Assembly (NCBI RefSeq): GCF_003205495.1
Contig: NZ_QJRX01000003.1
Location: forward strand, 372,001 to 436,000
Source of the DNA: Aquipseudomonas alcaligenes
GTDB taxonomy: Bacteria; Pseudomonadota; Gammaproteobacteria; Pseudomonadales; Pseudomonadaceae
Length of the DNA stretch: 64,000 bases
Direction: 5' to 3'
Shown here: in pieces, positions 44,579-54,116 of the stretch
Position numbering within the stretch: position 1 is the stretch's first letter
Layout of the letters: every line of letters begins with the position of its first letter
Position numbers and translations under genes: made by a program
Notes under the pieces: generated by a model
What the model was told of the DNA's origin: nothing
The model's database searches: none
The model's input: only the letters and a program-made list of their open reading frames with translations

Positions 44579-45016
44579 ATGAGCCCCGAGGAACACTATC
44601 AGCGCCTGCAGAACATGTATGGCGCCGCGCCGGTCAACGCCTTCTACCAGCCGCTGCTGCGTGTCAGCGAGGGCGCTGCTGAGATCGAGATCCGGGTCGA
44701 TGAGAAGTTCTTCCATGCCGCCGGCGCGGTACACGGCTCGGTCTACTTCAAGCTGCTCGACGATGCCGCCTTCTTCGCCGCCAACTCCCTGGAGCCCGAG
44801 GTGTTCGTGCTGACCACGGCCTTCACCACCTACCTGACCCGGCCGGTGTCATCCGGCAAGCTCAAGGCGGTGGGCAAGGTGGTCAACCGCAACCGCTCGC
44901 AGTTCATCGCCGAGGCCGTGCTCTATGGCGATGACGGCAAGGAAGTCGGGCGCGGCAACGGCGTGTTCGTGCGCAGCAAGATCAGCCTGGCGGACGCCCT
45001 GGGCTACGCCGACTGA
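44579..45016 (+). CDS. PaaI-type hotdog-fold thioesterase
   Basis: The 145-residue protein has the hotdog core: FFHAAGAVHGSVYFKLLDDAAFFAAN, with the HGS motif and a catalytic Asp, and FTTYLTRPVSSGKL. It likely hydrolyses aryl- or acyl-CoA thioesters. GGAG before 44579 favours that start over the in-frame ATG at 44561. Confidence 0.87.
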   Translation: MSPEEHYQRLQNMYGAAPVNAFYQPLLRVSEGAAEIEIRVDEKFFHAAGAVHGSVYFKLLDDAAFFAANSLEPEVFVLTTAFTTYLTRPVSSGKLKAVGKVVNRNRSQFIAEAVLYGDDGKEVGRGNGVFVRSKISLADALGYAD

Positions 45017-45143
45017 AAACTGTCTACGTGGTCCAGCCGTTGTTGGTAGCGCCCTCGGATGCTCATTTACTGGTTGTAAACTGCGCTTCTGCGGGTGCTC
45101 CCGCCCAGGCTGGCCTGCCTCGCCAACGTTTCCGGCTTTTTTA

Positions 45144-46115
45144 TCAGGGCTTGCGCGCCAGCAGCACGGCGCGGGTCGGCGCCGGTAGGCCCTCGACGGT
45201 GCGGCTGTGGTCGGCCGGATCGAGGAATTCCGGCAGCGACTGGAAGCGCATCCAGTCGGTGGCGCGCTGCTCCTCGACGCTGGTGGTGGACACGTCCACG
45301 CAGCGCACGTCGACGAAACCTGCGCGGCGCAGCCACAGCTCCAGCGCCGGCACCGAGGGCAGGAACCAGACGTTGCGCATCATCGCGTAGCGGTCCTCGG
45401 GCACCAGCACCTGCTGGGCATCGCCCTCGACCACCAGGGTCTCCAGCACCAGTTCGCCGCCACGCAGCAGCTTGTCCTTGAGGTCGAGCAGGTGGTCGAT
45501 GGGCGAGCGGCGGTGGTACAGCACGCCCATGGAGAACACGGTGTCGAAGCCTTCCAGCCTGGCCGGCAACTCCTCCAGCGCCAGTGGCAGGTGCCAGACG
45601 GCGGCATCCGGCAGGTAGTTCTTCACGGCGAGGAACTGGTTGAGGAACAGCCAGTTGGGGTCGACGCCGACCACTGCGTCGGCGCCGGCGCCGAGCATGC
45701 GCCACATGTAGTAGCCGTTGCCGCAGCCGACATCGAGGATGCGCTTGCCGGCCAGGTCCAGATGCGGCGCCACCCGCGACCACTTCCAGTCCGAGCGCCA
45801 CTCGGTATCGACATGCACGCCGAACAGCTCGAAGGGACCCTTGCGCCAGGGAATCAGGCCCTGCAGGGCCGTCTTCAGCGCGGCGCGGGTGGCCCCGTCG
45901 CAGGTGCCGTCCAGGCGCAGCGTCTCGCGCAGCTCGCTGCGCTCGGCGACCAGCGCCGGCAGCGCCTCCACGGCGGCGTACCAGCGCTCGAGATCGCCGT
46001 GGCCGATGGCCAGCTTGGCGTCGAGCTGGCCGGGCAGGCCGGCGGCCCAGTCCTGCAGCGGGGTGCCGGCCAGCTGCTGTTGCAGGGCGTCTAGCCCTAA
46101 GCGGGAAAAGATCAT
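45144..46115 (-). CDS. cmoB: tRNA U34 carboxymethyltransferase
   Basis: The 323-residue protein has the SAM-binding [24 protein letters not shown] and CmoB-specific blocks such as [23 protein letters not shown] and [12 protein letters not shown]. It transfers the carboxymethyl group from carboxy-SAM to 5-hydroxyuridine in tRNA. Its start overlaps the cmoA stop by 4 bp. Confidence 0.95.
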   Translation of the reverse strand: MIFSRLGLDALQQQLAGTPLQDWAAGLPGQLDAKLAIGHGDLERWYAAVEALPALVAERSELRETLRLDGTCDGATRAALKTALQGLIPWRKGPFELFGVHVDTEWRSDWKWSRVAPHLDLAGKRILDVGCGNGYYMWRMLGAGADAVVGVDPNWLFLNQFLAVKNYLPDAAVWHLPLALEELPARLEGFDTVFSMGVLYHRRSPIDHLLDLKDKLLRGGELVLETLVVEGDAQQVLVPEDRYAMMRNVWFLPSVPALELWLRRAGFVDVRCVDVSTTSVEEQRATDWMRFQSLPEFLDPADHSRTVEGLPAPTRAVLLARKP

Positions 46116-46855
46116 GACAGGGCGATCAGCGAGGCGAAGTTGAGGCACTGGAACCAGGGCACGACCCTGGAGAAACCGGCGGCCAGCAGGCGTTCGCGGT
46201 GTTGCTCCAGGCTGTCGGGCTTCATCACGTTCTCGATGGCGCTGCGCTTCTGCGCGATTTCCAGTTCGCTGTAGCCGTTGGCGCGCTTGAAGGCCAGGTG
46301 CAGTTCATTGAGCAGCGCCTGTTCGGCCGCGTCTTCGAAACGCAGCTTCTCCGAGAGGATCAGCGCGCCGCCGGGCAGCAGCGCCTGGCGGATGCGCGTC
46401 AGCAGCTCCAGACGCTGCTCGGGGGCGACGAACTGCAGGGTGAAGTTCAGCGCCACCAGCGACGCCGGCTGGAAGTCGAGGGCGAGGATGTCGGCCTCGA
46501 TCACTTCGACCGGCAGCAACTCCTGGAACATGGCGTCCTGGGCGTGCAGGTACTCGCGGCAGCGCTCGACCATGGCATGCGAGTTGTCCACCGCGATCAC
46601 CCGGCAGTCGTCGGCCTTCACGTGGCGACGCAGGGCCTGGGTCACCGCGCCGAGCGAGCAGCCGAGGTCGTACAGGGCGCTGCGCGGTTGGGCGAACTGC
46701 GCGGCGAGCACGCCGAGGTTCTCGACTATGGTCGGGTAGCCCGGCACCGAGCGCTTGATCATGTCCGGGAAGACCTTGGCCACGTCCTCGTTGAACACGA
46801 AGTCCGGCACCTGGTCCAGGGGCTGGGCGAAGAGTCGGTCGGGCTGCTGTTTCAC
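46112..46855 (-). CDS. cmoA: Carboxy-S-adenosyl-L-methionine synthase
   Basis: The 247-residue protein has [28 protein letters not shown] and the SAM-binding [16 protein letters not shown], both characteristic of CmoA. It makes the carboxy-SAM used by CmoB. The two genes form a tight operon. Confidence 0.95.
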   Translation of the reverse strand: MKQQPDRLFAQPLDQVPDFVFNEDVAKVFPDMIKRSVPGYPTIVENLGVLAAQFAQPRSALYDLGCSLGAVTQALRRHVKADDCRVIAVDNSHAMVERCREYLHAQDAMFQELLPVEVIEADILALDFQPASLVALNFTLQFVAPEQRLELLTRIRQALLPGGALILSEKLRFEDAAEQALLNELHLAFKRANGYSELEIAQKRSAIENVMKPDSLEQHRERLLAAGFSRVVPWFQCLNFASLIALS

Positions 46856-46920
46856 GGCGGTCGGTTCACGGCGGAAAAGGCCGGCATTCTAGCCAAGAGC
46901 GGGCGCCAACCCAACCGCCG

Positions 46921-47490
46921 TCAGGGCAACTGGTCGAGGATGAACTCGCCGCCGCCCTGCAGCGGGCCCAGCGGGTTGCGCTTGACCTCGTAGCGGCGGA
47001 TGTTCGGCTCGCCGTTGCTGACCTTGTGCACCAGCACGTCGTCGACCAGCACGAACACGGCGCGGAAGGTCCAGCCCTTGAGTTCGCGGGTCTTGCGGAA
47101 GTTGAGCACGTCGGCCCAGAAGTTCCCCACGCGCTGGGTATCGGTCTTGTTGAACTCGAAGGCGTAGCCGATGCAGCGGTCCTTGGCCTCCAGGCAGCGC
47201 AGCATGCCGTCCGGCAGGTATTCGATGGGCACATTGGGCTGGACGAACAGCAGGCGCAGGTCGATGAACGAGAGCATCTTGCCGTTGCCCTGGGCCAGCG
47301 GGTCGAAGCCCAGGGAGAAGAGTTCGGAGCGGGTGGTCCTGCCCGGCTCGGCCTGGGCGTAGCGGATCTCGGTATCGGTGTAGTCACCGAAGGGCGAAAC
47401 TACCTCTGCCCGTTGGCTGGGCAGCAGGCTGGTGCAGCCGGTCAGAAGCAGCAGGGGAAGCAACAGCGACATGCAACGAGAGCCAGGCAT
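46921..47490 (-). CDS. Predicted lipoprotein of unknown function
   Basis: The 189-residue protein has a lipobox (LLLLTGC, Cys about 19) and a soluble domain with LSFIDLRLLFVQPNVPIEYLPDG and VFVLVDDVLVHKVSNGEP. I do not recognise the family. A good GGAGG site precedes ATG 47490. It is not closely linked to its neighbours. Confidence 0.7.
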   Translation of the reverse strand: MPGSRCMSLLLPLLLLTGCTSLLPSQRAEVVSPFGDYTDTEIRYAQAEPGRTTRSELFSLGFDPLAQGNGKMLSFIDLRLLFVQPNVPIEYLPDGMLRCLEAKDRCIGYAFEFNKTDTQRVGNFWADVLNFRKTRELKGWTFRAVFVLVDDVLVHKVSNGEPNIRRYEVKRNPLGPLQGGGEFILDQLP

Positions 47491-47576
47491 GACAACCTCC
47501 GTCGATGAGCCCCCCTTACTCTCTATAGACGATTTGTCGGGCCGCCGTCGTCTCGCCGCAGGGACGAGCGGTGTTT

Positions 47577-48245
47577 CTAGCCCGCTGAGCAGACAGTGCC
47601 GCGGATCTGTCGCGAGGCCAGTACCACCGCCGAGGCGGCGATGCCCAGTTGGCCCAGCCAGTAGCTGAGGATGATGGCGTAGCGCGCGCCATCGAAGGGT
47701 GCGACGAAGCGGTTGATGCCGATCAGGCTGTCCGACAGTACGAACAGCGCCGCGCCGCCGGCCGCCAGCCAGGCCGAGCGCGGCGCTACCACGCCGACCC
47801 TGGCCAGGGCGCGCCAGAGCATGGCGCCGATGGCCAGGCTGTACAGCGCCACGGGCGCCAGCAGGGTGCCGAGCCCGGCGCGGCTGAGCACGAAAAGCAT
47901 GCCGCCGGCCGCCGTCGCCGCGATCAGCAGGTCGAAGGGCGCCAGGCGGCGGGTATCGCCCAGGTAGGCCGCCAGGTAGGCCAGGTGCGCGAGCAGGAAG
48001 GCGCCCAGGCCGAACACGAAGAGGTCGGCCGGCCACTCCAGCAGCAGGTCGCCGAGCAGCGACAGGCCCAGGCCGATGGCGATCCAGCGTCGGTAGGCGC
48101 CGGCCGGTGCGGCGCGCAGCCAGAGCAGCAGGCACAGCACCGGCACGGGTTTGCTGAGCAGGGTCAGCCACTTGAGCTCGAGGTGCAGGCCGAGCAGGAA
48201 CAGGGTGGCGCCGGCGAGGGCGACGAGCAGGAGCAATGGGCGCAT
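47577..48245 (-). CDS. YhhN family membrane protein (lysoplasmalogenase-like)
   Basis: The 222-residue protein has about eight hydrophobic segments with the YhhN motifs KPVPVLCLLLWL, GLGLSLLGDLLL, FLLAHLAYLAAYL and LFVLSDSLIGINRF. Animal relatives (TMEM86) hydrolyse lysoplasmalogens; the bacterial role is less clear. Confidence 0.85.
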   Translation of the reverse strand: MRPLLLLVALAGATLFLLGLHLELKWLTLLSKPVPVLCLLLWLRAAPAGAYRRWIAIGLGLSLLGDLLLEWPADLFVFGLGAFLLAHLAYLAAYLGDTRRLAPFDLLIAATAAGGMLFVLSRAGLGTLLAPVALYSLAIGAMLWRALARVGVVAPRSAWLAAGGAALFVLSDSLIGINRFVAPFDGARYAIILSYWLGQLGIAASAVVLASRQIRGTVCSAG

Positions 48246-48341
48246 GGCGGAACTCTCTTGTTGTTTGCGCCCAGTATGGCCGTCGAGTAGCTCTGCAGCA
48301 GTGCGCGGCGTGACAGCCAGGGTGGCTGATTGCGTCAGTGG

Positions 48342-48533
48342 CTAGAGCCAGATGGCTGCCTGTCCGTCATTCGCTCTGATTTTCTGCAACACCTTCTCGG
48401 CCTCTTCGTAATTGCGGCAGGCCAGCAGGAACCGATTCTTGCCGGACTTGCGATTCCAGATCGCCGGGCTGCCTGCTTTGGTGATGATGATTTCGCACTC
48501 GCCCAGGCTTCTGGGCAGGCGTACCCGCGCCAT
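48342..48533 (-). CDS. Small conserved protein of unknown function
   Basis: A 63-residue protein with no signal peptide: LGECEIIITKAGSPAIW, KNRFLLACRNYEEAEKVLQKI. The end of the inhibitor gene lies 10 bp upstream, so it is likely co-transcribed with icp. No family is recognised. GAGGCGG lies upstream of the ATG. Confidence 0.6.
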   Translation of the reverse strand: MARVRLPRSLGECEIIITKAGSPAIWNRKSGKNRFLLACRNYEEAEKVLQKIRANDGQAAIWL

Positions 48534-48543
48534 TGCATCCGCC

Positions 48544-48945
48544 TCAGCGCACGCTGATCGGGCAGTCGATGATCTTGGCCGGCGCCACCTCTACTTCCCA
48601 GGGGCGCTGGTAGTGCATCAGCAGGCGGCCGTTGCCGGCCTGGTAGGCCTGGTAGCGCCAGGTCGACTTGCCGGCGCTGCCGACGATGCCGGCGTCCTCC
48701 GGGGTGATGTAGACCTCCGGGCTCAGGCTGCGCAGCACGCCTGGCGCGGCATCGACCACCACCCAGCGGAAGCCGGTGGTGGGGTTGCTCGGCAGGCTGA
48801 TGGTCAGCGACTGGCCGCTGTACAGCTGCATCGGGCACTTGCCCAGCTGCTTCTCCTCCACGGCGACGCCGGACTTGGGCTGCGAGCCGCAGGCGGCGAG
48901 CAGGGCCAGGGTGCAGGGCAGCAGCAGGCGCAGGGCAGGTTTCAT
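48544..48945 (-). CDS. icp: Chagasin-family (I42) cysteine peptidase inhibitor, lipoprotein
   Basis: The 133-residue protein has a lipobox (LALLAAC, Cys about 19) and the three chagasin loops: NPTTGFRW, GSAGKSTWRYQA and RPWE. These loops block papain-type proteases. It lies 72 bp downstream of a Lon-type protease, as icp does beside PA0779 in P. aeruginosa (recalled). Placement in the envelope follows from the lipobox. Confidence 0.87.
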   Translation of the reverse strand: MKPALRLLLPCTLALLAACGSQPKSGVAVEEKQLGKCPMQLYSGQSLTISLPSNPTTGFRWVVVDAAPGVLRSLSPEVYITPEDAGIVGSAGKSTWRYQAYQAGNGRLLMHYQRPWEVEVAPAKIIDCPISVR

Positions 48946-49017
48946 GGTGGACTCCGGTCGGGCGAAAACCGCCACAGCATAGCCGCTGTGCACGGGCGCG
49001 GGCGAGCGCAGTGCCGC

Positions 49018-51405
49018 TCAGTCGAACAGCACCCGGGCCACCTCGGCGTAGCGCCTGGCGAAGTGCACGGTCAGCCCTTCGCGCAGGTAGTCCGGCAGTT
49101 CGAGGAAGTCGCCGCGATTGGCCTCCGGCAGGATCAGCTCGTGGATCTTCTGCCGGCGCGCGGCGATCACCTTCTCGCGCACGCCGCCGATGGCCAGCAC
49201 CTGGCCGGTCAGGGTCAGCTCGCCGGTCATCGCCACGCCCTTCTTCGGCGCCTGGTTGCGCGCCAGGGAGAGCAGGGCGCTGGCCATGCTGATGCCGGCG
49301 CTGGGGCCGTCCTTGGGCGTGGCGCCCTCGGGCACGTGCAGGTGGATGAAGGCCTGGTCGAAGAAGTTCGCATCGCCACCGTACTTCCTCAGGTTGGCGG
49401 TCACGTGGCTGTAGGCGATCTCCGCCGATTCCTTCATCACTTCGCCGAGCTGGCCGGTGAGCTTGAAGCCACGGTTGAGGGTGTGGATGCGCGTGGCCTC
49501 GATCGGCAGGGTGGCGCCGCCCAGGCTGGTCCAGGCCAGGCCGGTGATCACCCCGGTGCCTTCGATGACCTGCTCGCCGCGGAACAGCGGCATGCCGAGG
49601 TAGCCTTCCAGGTCCCTGGGGCCGATCCGGACCTTGCTGCCCGGCTCGTCGAGCAGTTTGACCACCGCCTTGCGCACCAGCTTGCCCAGCTGTTTCTCCA
49701 GCTGGCGCACGCCGGCCTCGCGGGCGTAGCCCTCGATCACCGCGCGCAGCGCGGCATCGCTGATGGCGAGCTGGGCCTTCTTCACGCCCGCCTTGGCCAG
49801 CTGGCGCGGCCACAGGTGTTGCTTGGCGATGGCCAGCTTCTCCTCGGCGATGTAGCCGGACAGGCGGATCACCTCCATGCGGTCGAGCAGCGGGCCGGGG
49901 ATGGAGTCCAGGGTGTTGGCGGTGCAGACGAACAGCACCTTGGACAGGTCCAGGCGCAGGTCCAGGTAGTGGTCGAGGAACTCGACATTCTGCTCCGGGT
50001 CGAGGGTCTCCAGCAGTGCCGAGGCCGGGTCGCCCTGGTAGCTGGCACCCATCTTGTCGATCTCGTCGAGCATGATTACCGGGTTCATCACCTCGACTTC
50101 CTTGAGCGCCTGCACCAGCTTGCCGGGCATGGCGCCGATGTAGGTGCGGCGGTGGCCCTTGATCTCCGCCTCGTCGCGCATGCCGCCGACGCTGAAGCGG
50201 TAGAAGGGCCGCCCCAGCGATTCGGCGATGGACTTGCCGATGCTGGTCTTGCCCACGCCGGGCGGGCCGACCAGCAGCACGATGCTGCCGGCGATCTCGC
50301 CCTTGAAGGCGCCGACGGCGAGGAACTCGGTGATGCGCGCCTTGATGTCGTCCATGCCGGCGTGGTGCTTGTCCAATACCCGGCGCGCGTGCGCGAGGTC
50401 GAGCTTGTCCGCGCCGAGCACGCCCCAGGGCACGCTGGTGGCCCAGTCCAGGTAGTTGCGCGTCACCGCGTATTCCGGCGAGCCGGTCTCGAGGATGGCC
50501 AGCTTGCCCAGCTCCTCGTCGATGCGCTTCTGCGCCTGGGCTGGCAGGGTCTTGCCGGCCAGGCGGGCGCGGAACTCGTCGGCGTCGGCGCTGCGGTCGT
50601 CCTTGGTAATGCCCAGCTCCTGCTGGATCACCTTGAGCTGTTCCTTGAGGAAGAACTGGCGCTGGTGCTCGCCGATCTTGCGGTTGACCTCGGCGGACAG
50701 CTCGTTCTGCAGGCGTGCCACCTCCACTTCCTTGCGCAGCAGCGGCAGCACTTTCTCCATGCGCCGCAGGATCGGCACGCAGTCCAGCACCTCCTGCAGC
50801 TCGGCAGGGGTGGCGGTGGTCAGCGCGGCGGCGAAGTCGGTGAGTGGCGACGGGTCGTTGGGGCCGAAGCGGTTGAGGTAGTTCTTCAGCTCCTCGCTGT
50901 ACAGCGGGTTGAGCGGCAGCAGCTCCTTGATCGCGTTGATCAGCGCCATGGCATAGGCCTTGACCTCGTCGCGCGGATCCAGCGGACTCTGCGGATAGTC
51001 CACTTCGGCCAGGTAGGGCGGGCGATGGCGCTTGAGCCAGCCGCGCACGCGTACCCGGCCCAGGCCCTGGGCGACGAACTGCAGCTTGCCGTCGCCACGG
51101 CTGGCGTGGTGCACGCGCACCAGGGTGCCGTGCTCGGGCAGGCTGGCGGTGTCGAAGTGGCGCGGGTCGGTCACCGGCTGGTCGACGTAGAACAGCGCCA
51201 GGCACTTGTGCTCGGTGTTGGCTACCAGCTCCAGGGTCTCGGCCCAGTGCTCCTCGTTGACGATGACCGGCAGCACCTGTGCCGGAAAGAACGGGCGGTT
51301 GTGGATGGGGATGACGTACAGCTTGTCCGGCAGCGTCTGCCCGGGCAGGGCCAGGCTGGTGGTCTTGGCTTCGATGATTTCCGGCGTGTTGTCCTGATCG
51401 TTCAT
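49018..51405 (-). CDS. ATP-dependent Lon-type protease (second Lon, AsrA-like)
   Basis: The 795-residue protein has an N-terminal LON domain (about 25-230), an AAA+ domain (GPPGVGKTS, about 375-383; Walker B VIMLDEIDKMG) and a C-terminal Ser-Lys protease domain (Ser in PKDGPSAGIS, Lys in GVREKVIAARR). All catalytic parts are present. It resembles the secondary Lon of Pseudomonas (PA0779/AsrA) more than the main Lon beside clpX, judged from its neighbour icp. It degrades damaged or regulatory proteins. Confidence 0.92.
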   Translation of the reverse strand: MNDQDNTPEIIEAKTTSLALPGQTLPDKLYVIPIHNRPFFPAQVLPVIVNEEHWAETLELVANTEHKCLALFYVDQPVTDPRHFDTASLPEHGTLVRVHHASRGDGKLQFVAQGLGRVRVRGWLKRHRPPYLAEVDYPQSPLDPRDEVKAYAMALINAIKELLPLNPLYSEELKNYLNRFGPNDPSPLTDFAAALTTATPAELQEVLDCVPILRRMEKVLPLLRKEVEVARLQNELSAEVNRKIGEHQRQFFLKEQLKVIQQELGITKDDRSADADEFRARLAGKTLPAQAQKRIDEELGKLAILETGSPEYAVTRNYLDWATSVPWGVLGADKLDLAHARRVLDKHHAGMDDIKARITEFLAVGAFKGEIAGSIVLLVGPPGVGKTSIGKSIAESLGRPFYRFSVGGMRDEAEIKGHRRTYIGAMPGKLVQALKEVEVMNPVIMLDEIDKMGASYQGDPASALLETLDPEQNVEFLDHYLDLRLDLSKVLFVCTANTLDSIPGPLLDRMEVIRLSGYIAEEKLAIAKQHLWPRQLAKAGVKKAQLAISDAALRAVIEGYAREAGVRQLEKQLGKLVRKAVVKLLDEPGSKVRIGPRDLEGYLGMPLFRGEQVIEGTGVITGLAWTSLGGATLPIEATRIHTLNRGFKLTGQLGEVMKESAEIAYSHVTANLRKYGGDANFFDQAFIHLHVPEGATPKDGPSAGISMASALLSLARNQAPKKGVAMTGELTLTGQVLAIGGVREKVIAARRQKIHELILPEANRGDFLELPDYLREGLTVHFARRYAEVARVLFD

Positions 51406-51454
51406 GGCGCACCCTCGGTTATGGGGTGCTAGATGGGGCGAGACGCCGGCGATT

Positions 51455-52159
51455 TCAACCGTGGCCCAGGCGGGTGCCCTGCAGCAGGCGCTCGATCGGC
51501 GGAGTGAGTAGGGCGAAGCAGTCGGCCGGGCCCAGGCTGGGCTGGCGCGCTTCGATCAGGTCGCTGCGCAGGCGCGCCAGCAGGCTGTGCAACTGCTGGT
51601 CGGCGTTGCCGGCGGCAATGCGTCGACACAGTTCGCGCATCTGCTCCTGCAGCACCGGCGGGCACTGGCCGTAGTTGGCGGCGCGCACGGCCAGGCCGCG
51701 CAGGCGGGCCAGGTCCTCGAGATTGCGGCAGGTGCTGGCGAGGCCGCGCACGGCGCCATGCGCGCGTGAGGCCAGGCGCTCTTCCAGGGTGTCGATCACC
51801 TGCAGCAGTACCTCGATCACCTGGCAATGGGCCTCGAAGTCGGCCGGGCGCATGCGCAGCAGCGGCCATTCGCGGTGCAGCGGGGCCAGCTCCAGGCTCT
51901 CGCCAGGCCAGTTCAGCCAGAGCTGGTCGAGCTGGCGGGCCAGGGCGTTGCGCTGGCTGACCGCGACGATGTCCTGCTGGGCGCCCAGGCCACGGTGTTT
52001 CTGCAAGGCACGCAGCAACTCCAGGCTGCGCTGCAGGCACTGGCCCTCGAGCTGATCGAGGGTGGCGCGATGCATCTGTGCGGCGCGACGGGTCAACAAT
52101 TGGCCCAGGGCCAGCAGGCCGAGGCCCAGGGCAAGGGCGAAAAGCAGTTCGGGGCTCAT
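51455..52159 (-). CDS. Membrane-anchored helical protein, paralogue A
   Basis: The 234-residue protein has one N-terminal membrane segment (about 4-22) followed by RR, which places the rest in the cytoplasm. The soluble part is nearly all helical and contains [40 protein letters not shown] and CFALLTPPIERLL. Its neighbour repeats the same blocks. LQKHRGLG recalls nitrate/nitrite-sensing (NIT) domains, but the match is short. It is the third gene of an operon headed by a chemoreceptor-like protein and overlaps gene two by 4 bp. Confidence 0.7.
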   Translation of the reverse strand: MSPELLFALALGLGLLALGQLLTRRAAQMHRATLDQLEGQCLQRSLELLRALQKHRGLGAQQDIVAVSQRNALARQLDQLWLNWPGESLELAPLHREWPLLRMRPADFEAHCQVIEVLLQVIDTLEERLASRAHGAVRGLASTCRNLEDLARLRGLAVRAANYGQCPPVLQEQMRELCRRIAAGNADQQLHSLLARLRSDLIEARQPSLGPADCFALLTPPIERLLQGTRLGHG

Positions 52160-52893
52160 CTGGCGGGCTCGTGGTGCATGGGTGGGCGAATGGCAGGGTC
52201 GGCGGCGGTCAGCAGGCGTTGGCGCAAGGTGCCGAGCTGCTCGTCGATCAGCGGGGTGAGCAACTCGAAACATTCCTGCGGCGCGATGGCCACCCGCAGC
52301 GGCTCGATCAGTTGCCGTTGCAGGCGCTCCAGGGCCTGGGCCAGGGCACTGTGCGGCGCCGCCTGGCGCTGCAGGCGCAGGCTCAGGTAGCGCAGCTGCA
52401 CCTGCAGCGGCAGCGGGCAGCGCGGCGCGCCGGCCCCGCGTACCGCCAGGCCGCGCAGGCGCGCCAGCTCCTCCAGCTCGCGGCAGCGGCGGGCGATCTC
52501 GATGTCCTCGCCCTGGCGCAGTTCGAACAGCTGCATGGCGGTCAGCAGCTGCTCGATCAGCCGGCAATGGCCGTCGAAGTCGTCGGCCTGGCTGCGCAAC
52601 CGCTGCCAGGCCGGGTGCAGCTCCTCCAGCTCGGCGGCGGCGGGCGGCAGCTCGCGCCACAGCCGGTCCAGCTCGTCGGCCAGCGCTCGGCACTGGGCGC
52701 GCGCGGCGGCGCTGTCCTGGCCGCCGAGGCCGCGATGCTTCTGCAGGCGCTGGAGCATTTCCAGGCTGTGCATCAGCGCCTGCAGCAGCGCGCGGCCCTG
52801 TCGGCGGCTGCGGCGCAGGGCGTGGCGGCGGTAGAGCAGGGCCAGCAGCAGGAGCGTGGCGAGGCTGGCACCGAGCAGGGTGGCGAGGTTCAT
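52156..52893 (-). CDS. Membrane-anchored helical protein, paralogue B
   Basis: The 245-residue protein has an N-terminal membrane segment (about 4-20) followed by [11 protein letters not shown], a soluble helical domain with [37 protein letters not shown] and [13 protein letters not shown]. It is a clear tandem paralogue of the next gene, matching block for block. It overlaps both neighbours by 4 bp (ATGA). Function unknown; an accessory role to the receptor-like protein is inferred from the gene order. Confidence 0.7.
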   Translation of the reverse strand: MNLATLLGASLATLLLLALLYRRHALRRSRRQGRALLQALMHSLEMLQRLQKHRGLGGQDSAAARAQCRALADELDRLWRELPPAAAELEELHPAWQRLRSQADDFDGHCRLIEQLLTAMQLFELRQGEDIEIARRCRELEELARLRGLAVRGAGAPRCPLPLQVQLRYLSLRLQRQAAPHSALAQALERLQRQLIEPLRVAIAPQECFELLTPLIDEQLGTLRQRLLTAADPAIRPPMHHEPAR

Positions 52894-53972
52894 GAGCTGG
52901 TCCTGTGCGTCAGGTACAGGGTCAGGGCGTGCAGTTCGCGGTTCTGCGCACTCTGCTGGCCGAGGGCGGCGCCTATCTCGTGCAGCTGCTGGTTGAGCGC
53001 CTGGTTGGCCTGGGTATGTTCGTCCAGGGCCTGGCGCATGGCGCCGAAAGCCGCCAGGTGGGAGGCACTGAAGTCGGCCTGCTGGTGCAGGCGCGCGGCC
53101 AGCTCCAGGTTGCATGTGCAGCCCTGGCCGAGCAGCTCGCGGTGCTCGTCGACCTCGCTGCGCACGTGGTTCATCGACTGGCCGATGGCGGCGACCGCCT
53201 GGGTGATCTCGCTGGCCGCCGCCGCGGTGGACTGCGCCAGGTTGCGCACCTCCTCGGCGACCACGGCGAAACCTCGGCCCTGCTCGCCGGCGCGGGCGGC
53301 CTCGATGGAGGCGTTGAGGGCCAGCAGCTGGGTCTGCTTGGCCAGGGCCTGGATCAGCTGCACCGCCTGTTCGACGGCGGCGTTGTGGCGCAACAGCTGG
53401 CCGACGGCCTGGTCGGTACGGCCGAGGCTGGCCTGGATCAGTTGCATCTGATCGCCCACCAAGCGGGCATCGAGGCTGCCCTGTTCACTCATTTGGTGCA
53501 GGCGGCGGAAGGCCTGCAGGGCCTCCTCGGCCAGGTCGCCGATGTGCAGCAGGGTCTGGCCGATCTCCTCGCTGGCGGTGGCGATCATGTTCACCCGCAG
53601 GTTCTGCGCCTCGCCCTGCTGCTCGGTGTGCTCGGCCATGCGCTCCAGCGCCTGGGCGGCGAACTGCACCTCGCTGCGCAGGCGCTCGGCGGCGCGGCGC
53701 TCGTCATCGCACTTGACCAGCAGGCGGGTACGCTCCGCGCTGCTCTCGAACAGGCCGGCCAGCTGTCGCAGCAGGTGGCTCTGCGCCTGTTGCTGGCGTC
53801 GCCAGCTGAGGCTCTGGGCGCCGCCCAGGTAGAGCAGCAGGGGCAGCAGGCAGAGGGCGGCGGCGTCCTGGTCGAGCAGGGCCAGCAGGGTGCTGGCCAG
53901 CGCCAGTGCGGCCAGCAGCCAGGTGCGGGCGGCGCCGCAGCGTTGCAGGCAGTAGATGCCGAGTTCCAGCAT
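52890..53972 (-). CDS. Chemoreceptor-like protein without periplasmic domain
   Basis: The 360-residue protein has two adjacent membrane segments (about 17-32 and 38-50) with a loop of a few residues, then a short linker and a methyl-accepting signalling domain with the hairpin tip [41 protein letters not shown] (split between tip and arm). There is no room for a periplasmic sensor and no clear HAMP. It must sense inside the cell or through partners, possibly the two membrane proteins encoded downstream. Confidence 0.83.
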   Translation of the reverse strand: MLELGIYCLQRCGAARTWLLAALALASTLLALLDQDAAALCLLPLLLYLGGAQSLSWRRQQQAQSHLLRQLAGLFESSAERTRLLVKCDDERRAAERLRSEVQFAAQALERMAEHTEQQGEAQNLRVNMIATASEEIGQTLLHIGDLAEEALQAFRRLHQMSEQGSLDARLVGDQMQLIQASLGRTDQAVGQLLRHNAAVEQAVQLIQALAKQTQLLALNASIEAARAGEQGRGFAVVAEEVRNLAQSTAAAASEITQAVAAIGQSMNHVRSEVDEHRELLGQGCTCNLELAARLHQQADFSASHLAAFGAMRQALDEHTQANQALNQQLHEIGAALGQQSAQNRELHALTLYLTHRTSS

Positions 53973-54116
53973 GAAGGCAGTCCAGGCGGGGCAGGGAAGT
54001 CAGCAGGGCAAAGCAAGATGCTGGCCAGCCTCCATCCGTCGCAACCCATGCGTGAGGACTGTTGCAACTAGGTGCAACCAGATAAAGTGCAGGCTTGCCC
54101 CGAGTCGGTGAAGAGA

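Noticed and set aside
48412..51432. A plus-strand open frame of about 1000 codons opposite lon
   Set aside because: It is antisense to a complete Lon protease and Gln/Ala/Leu-rich without motifs.
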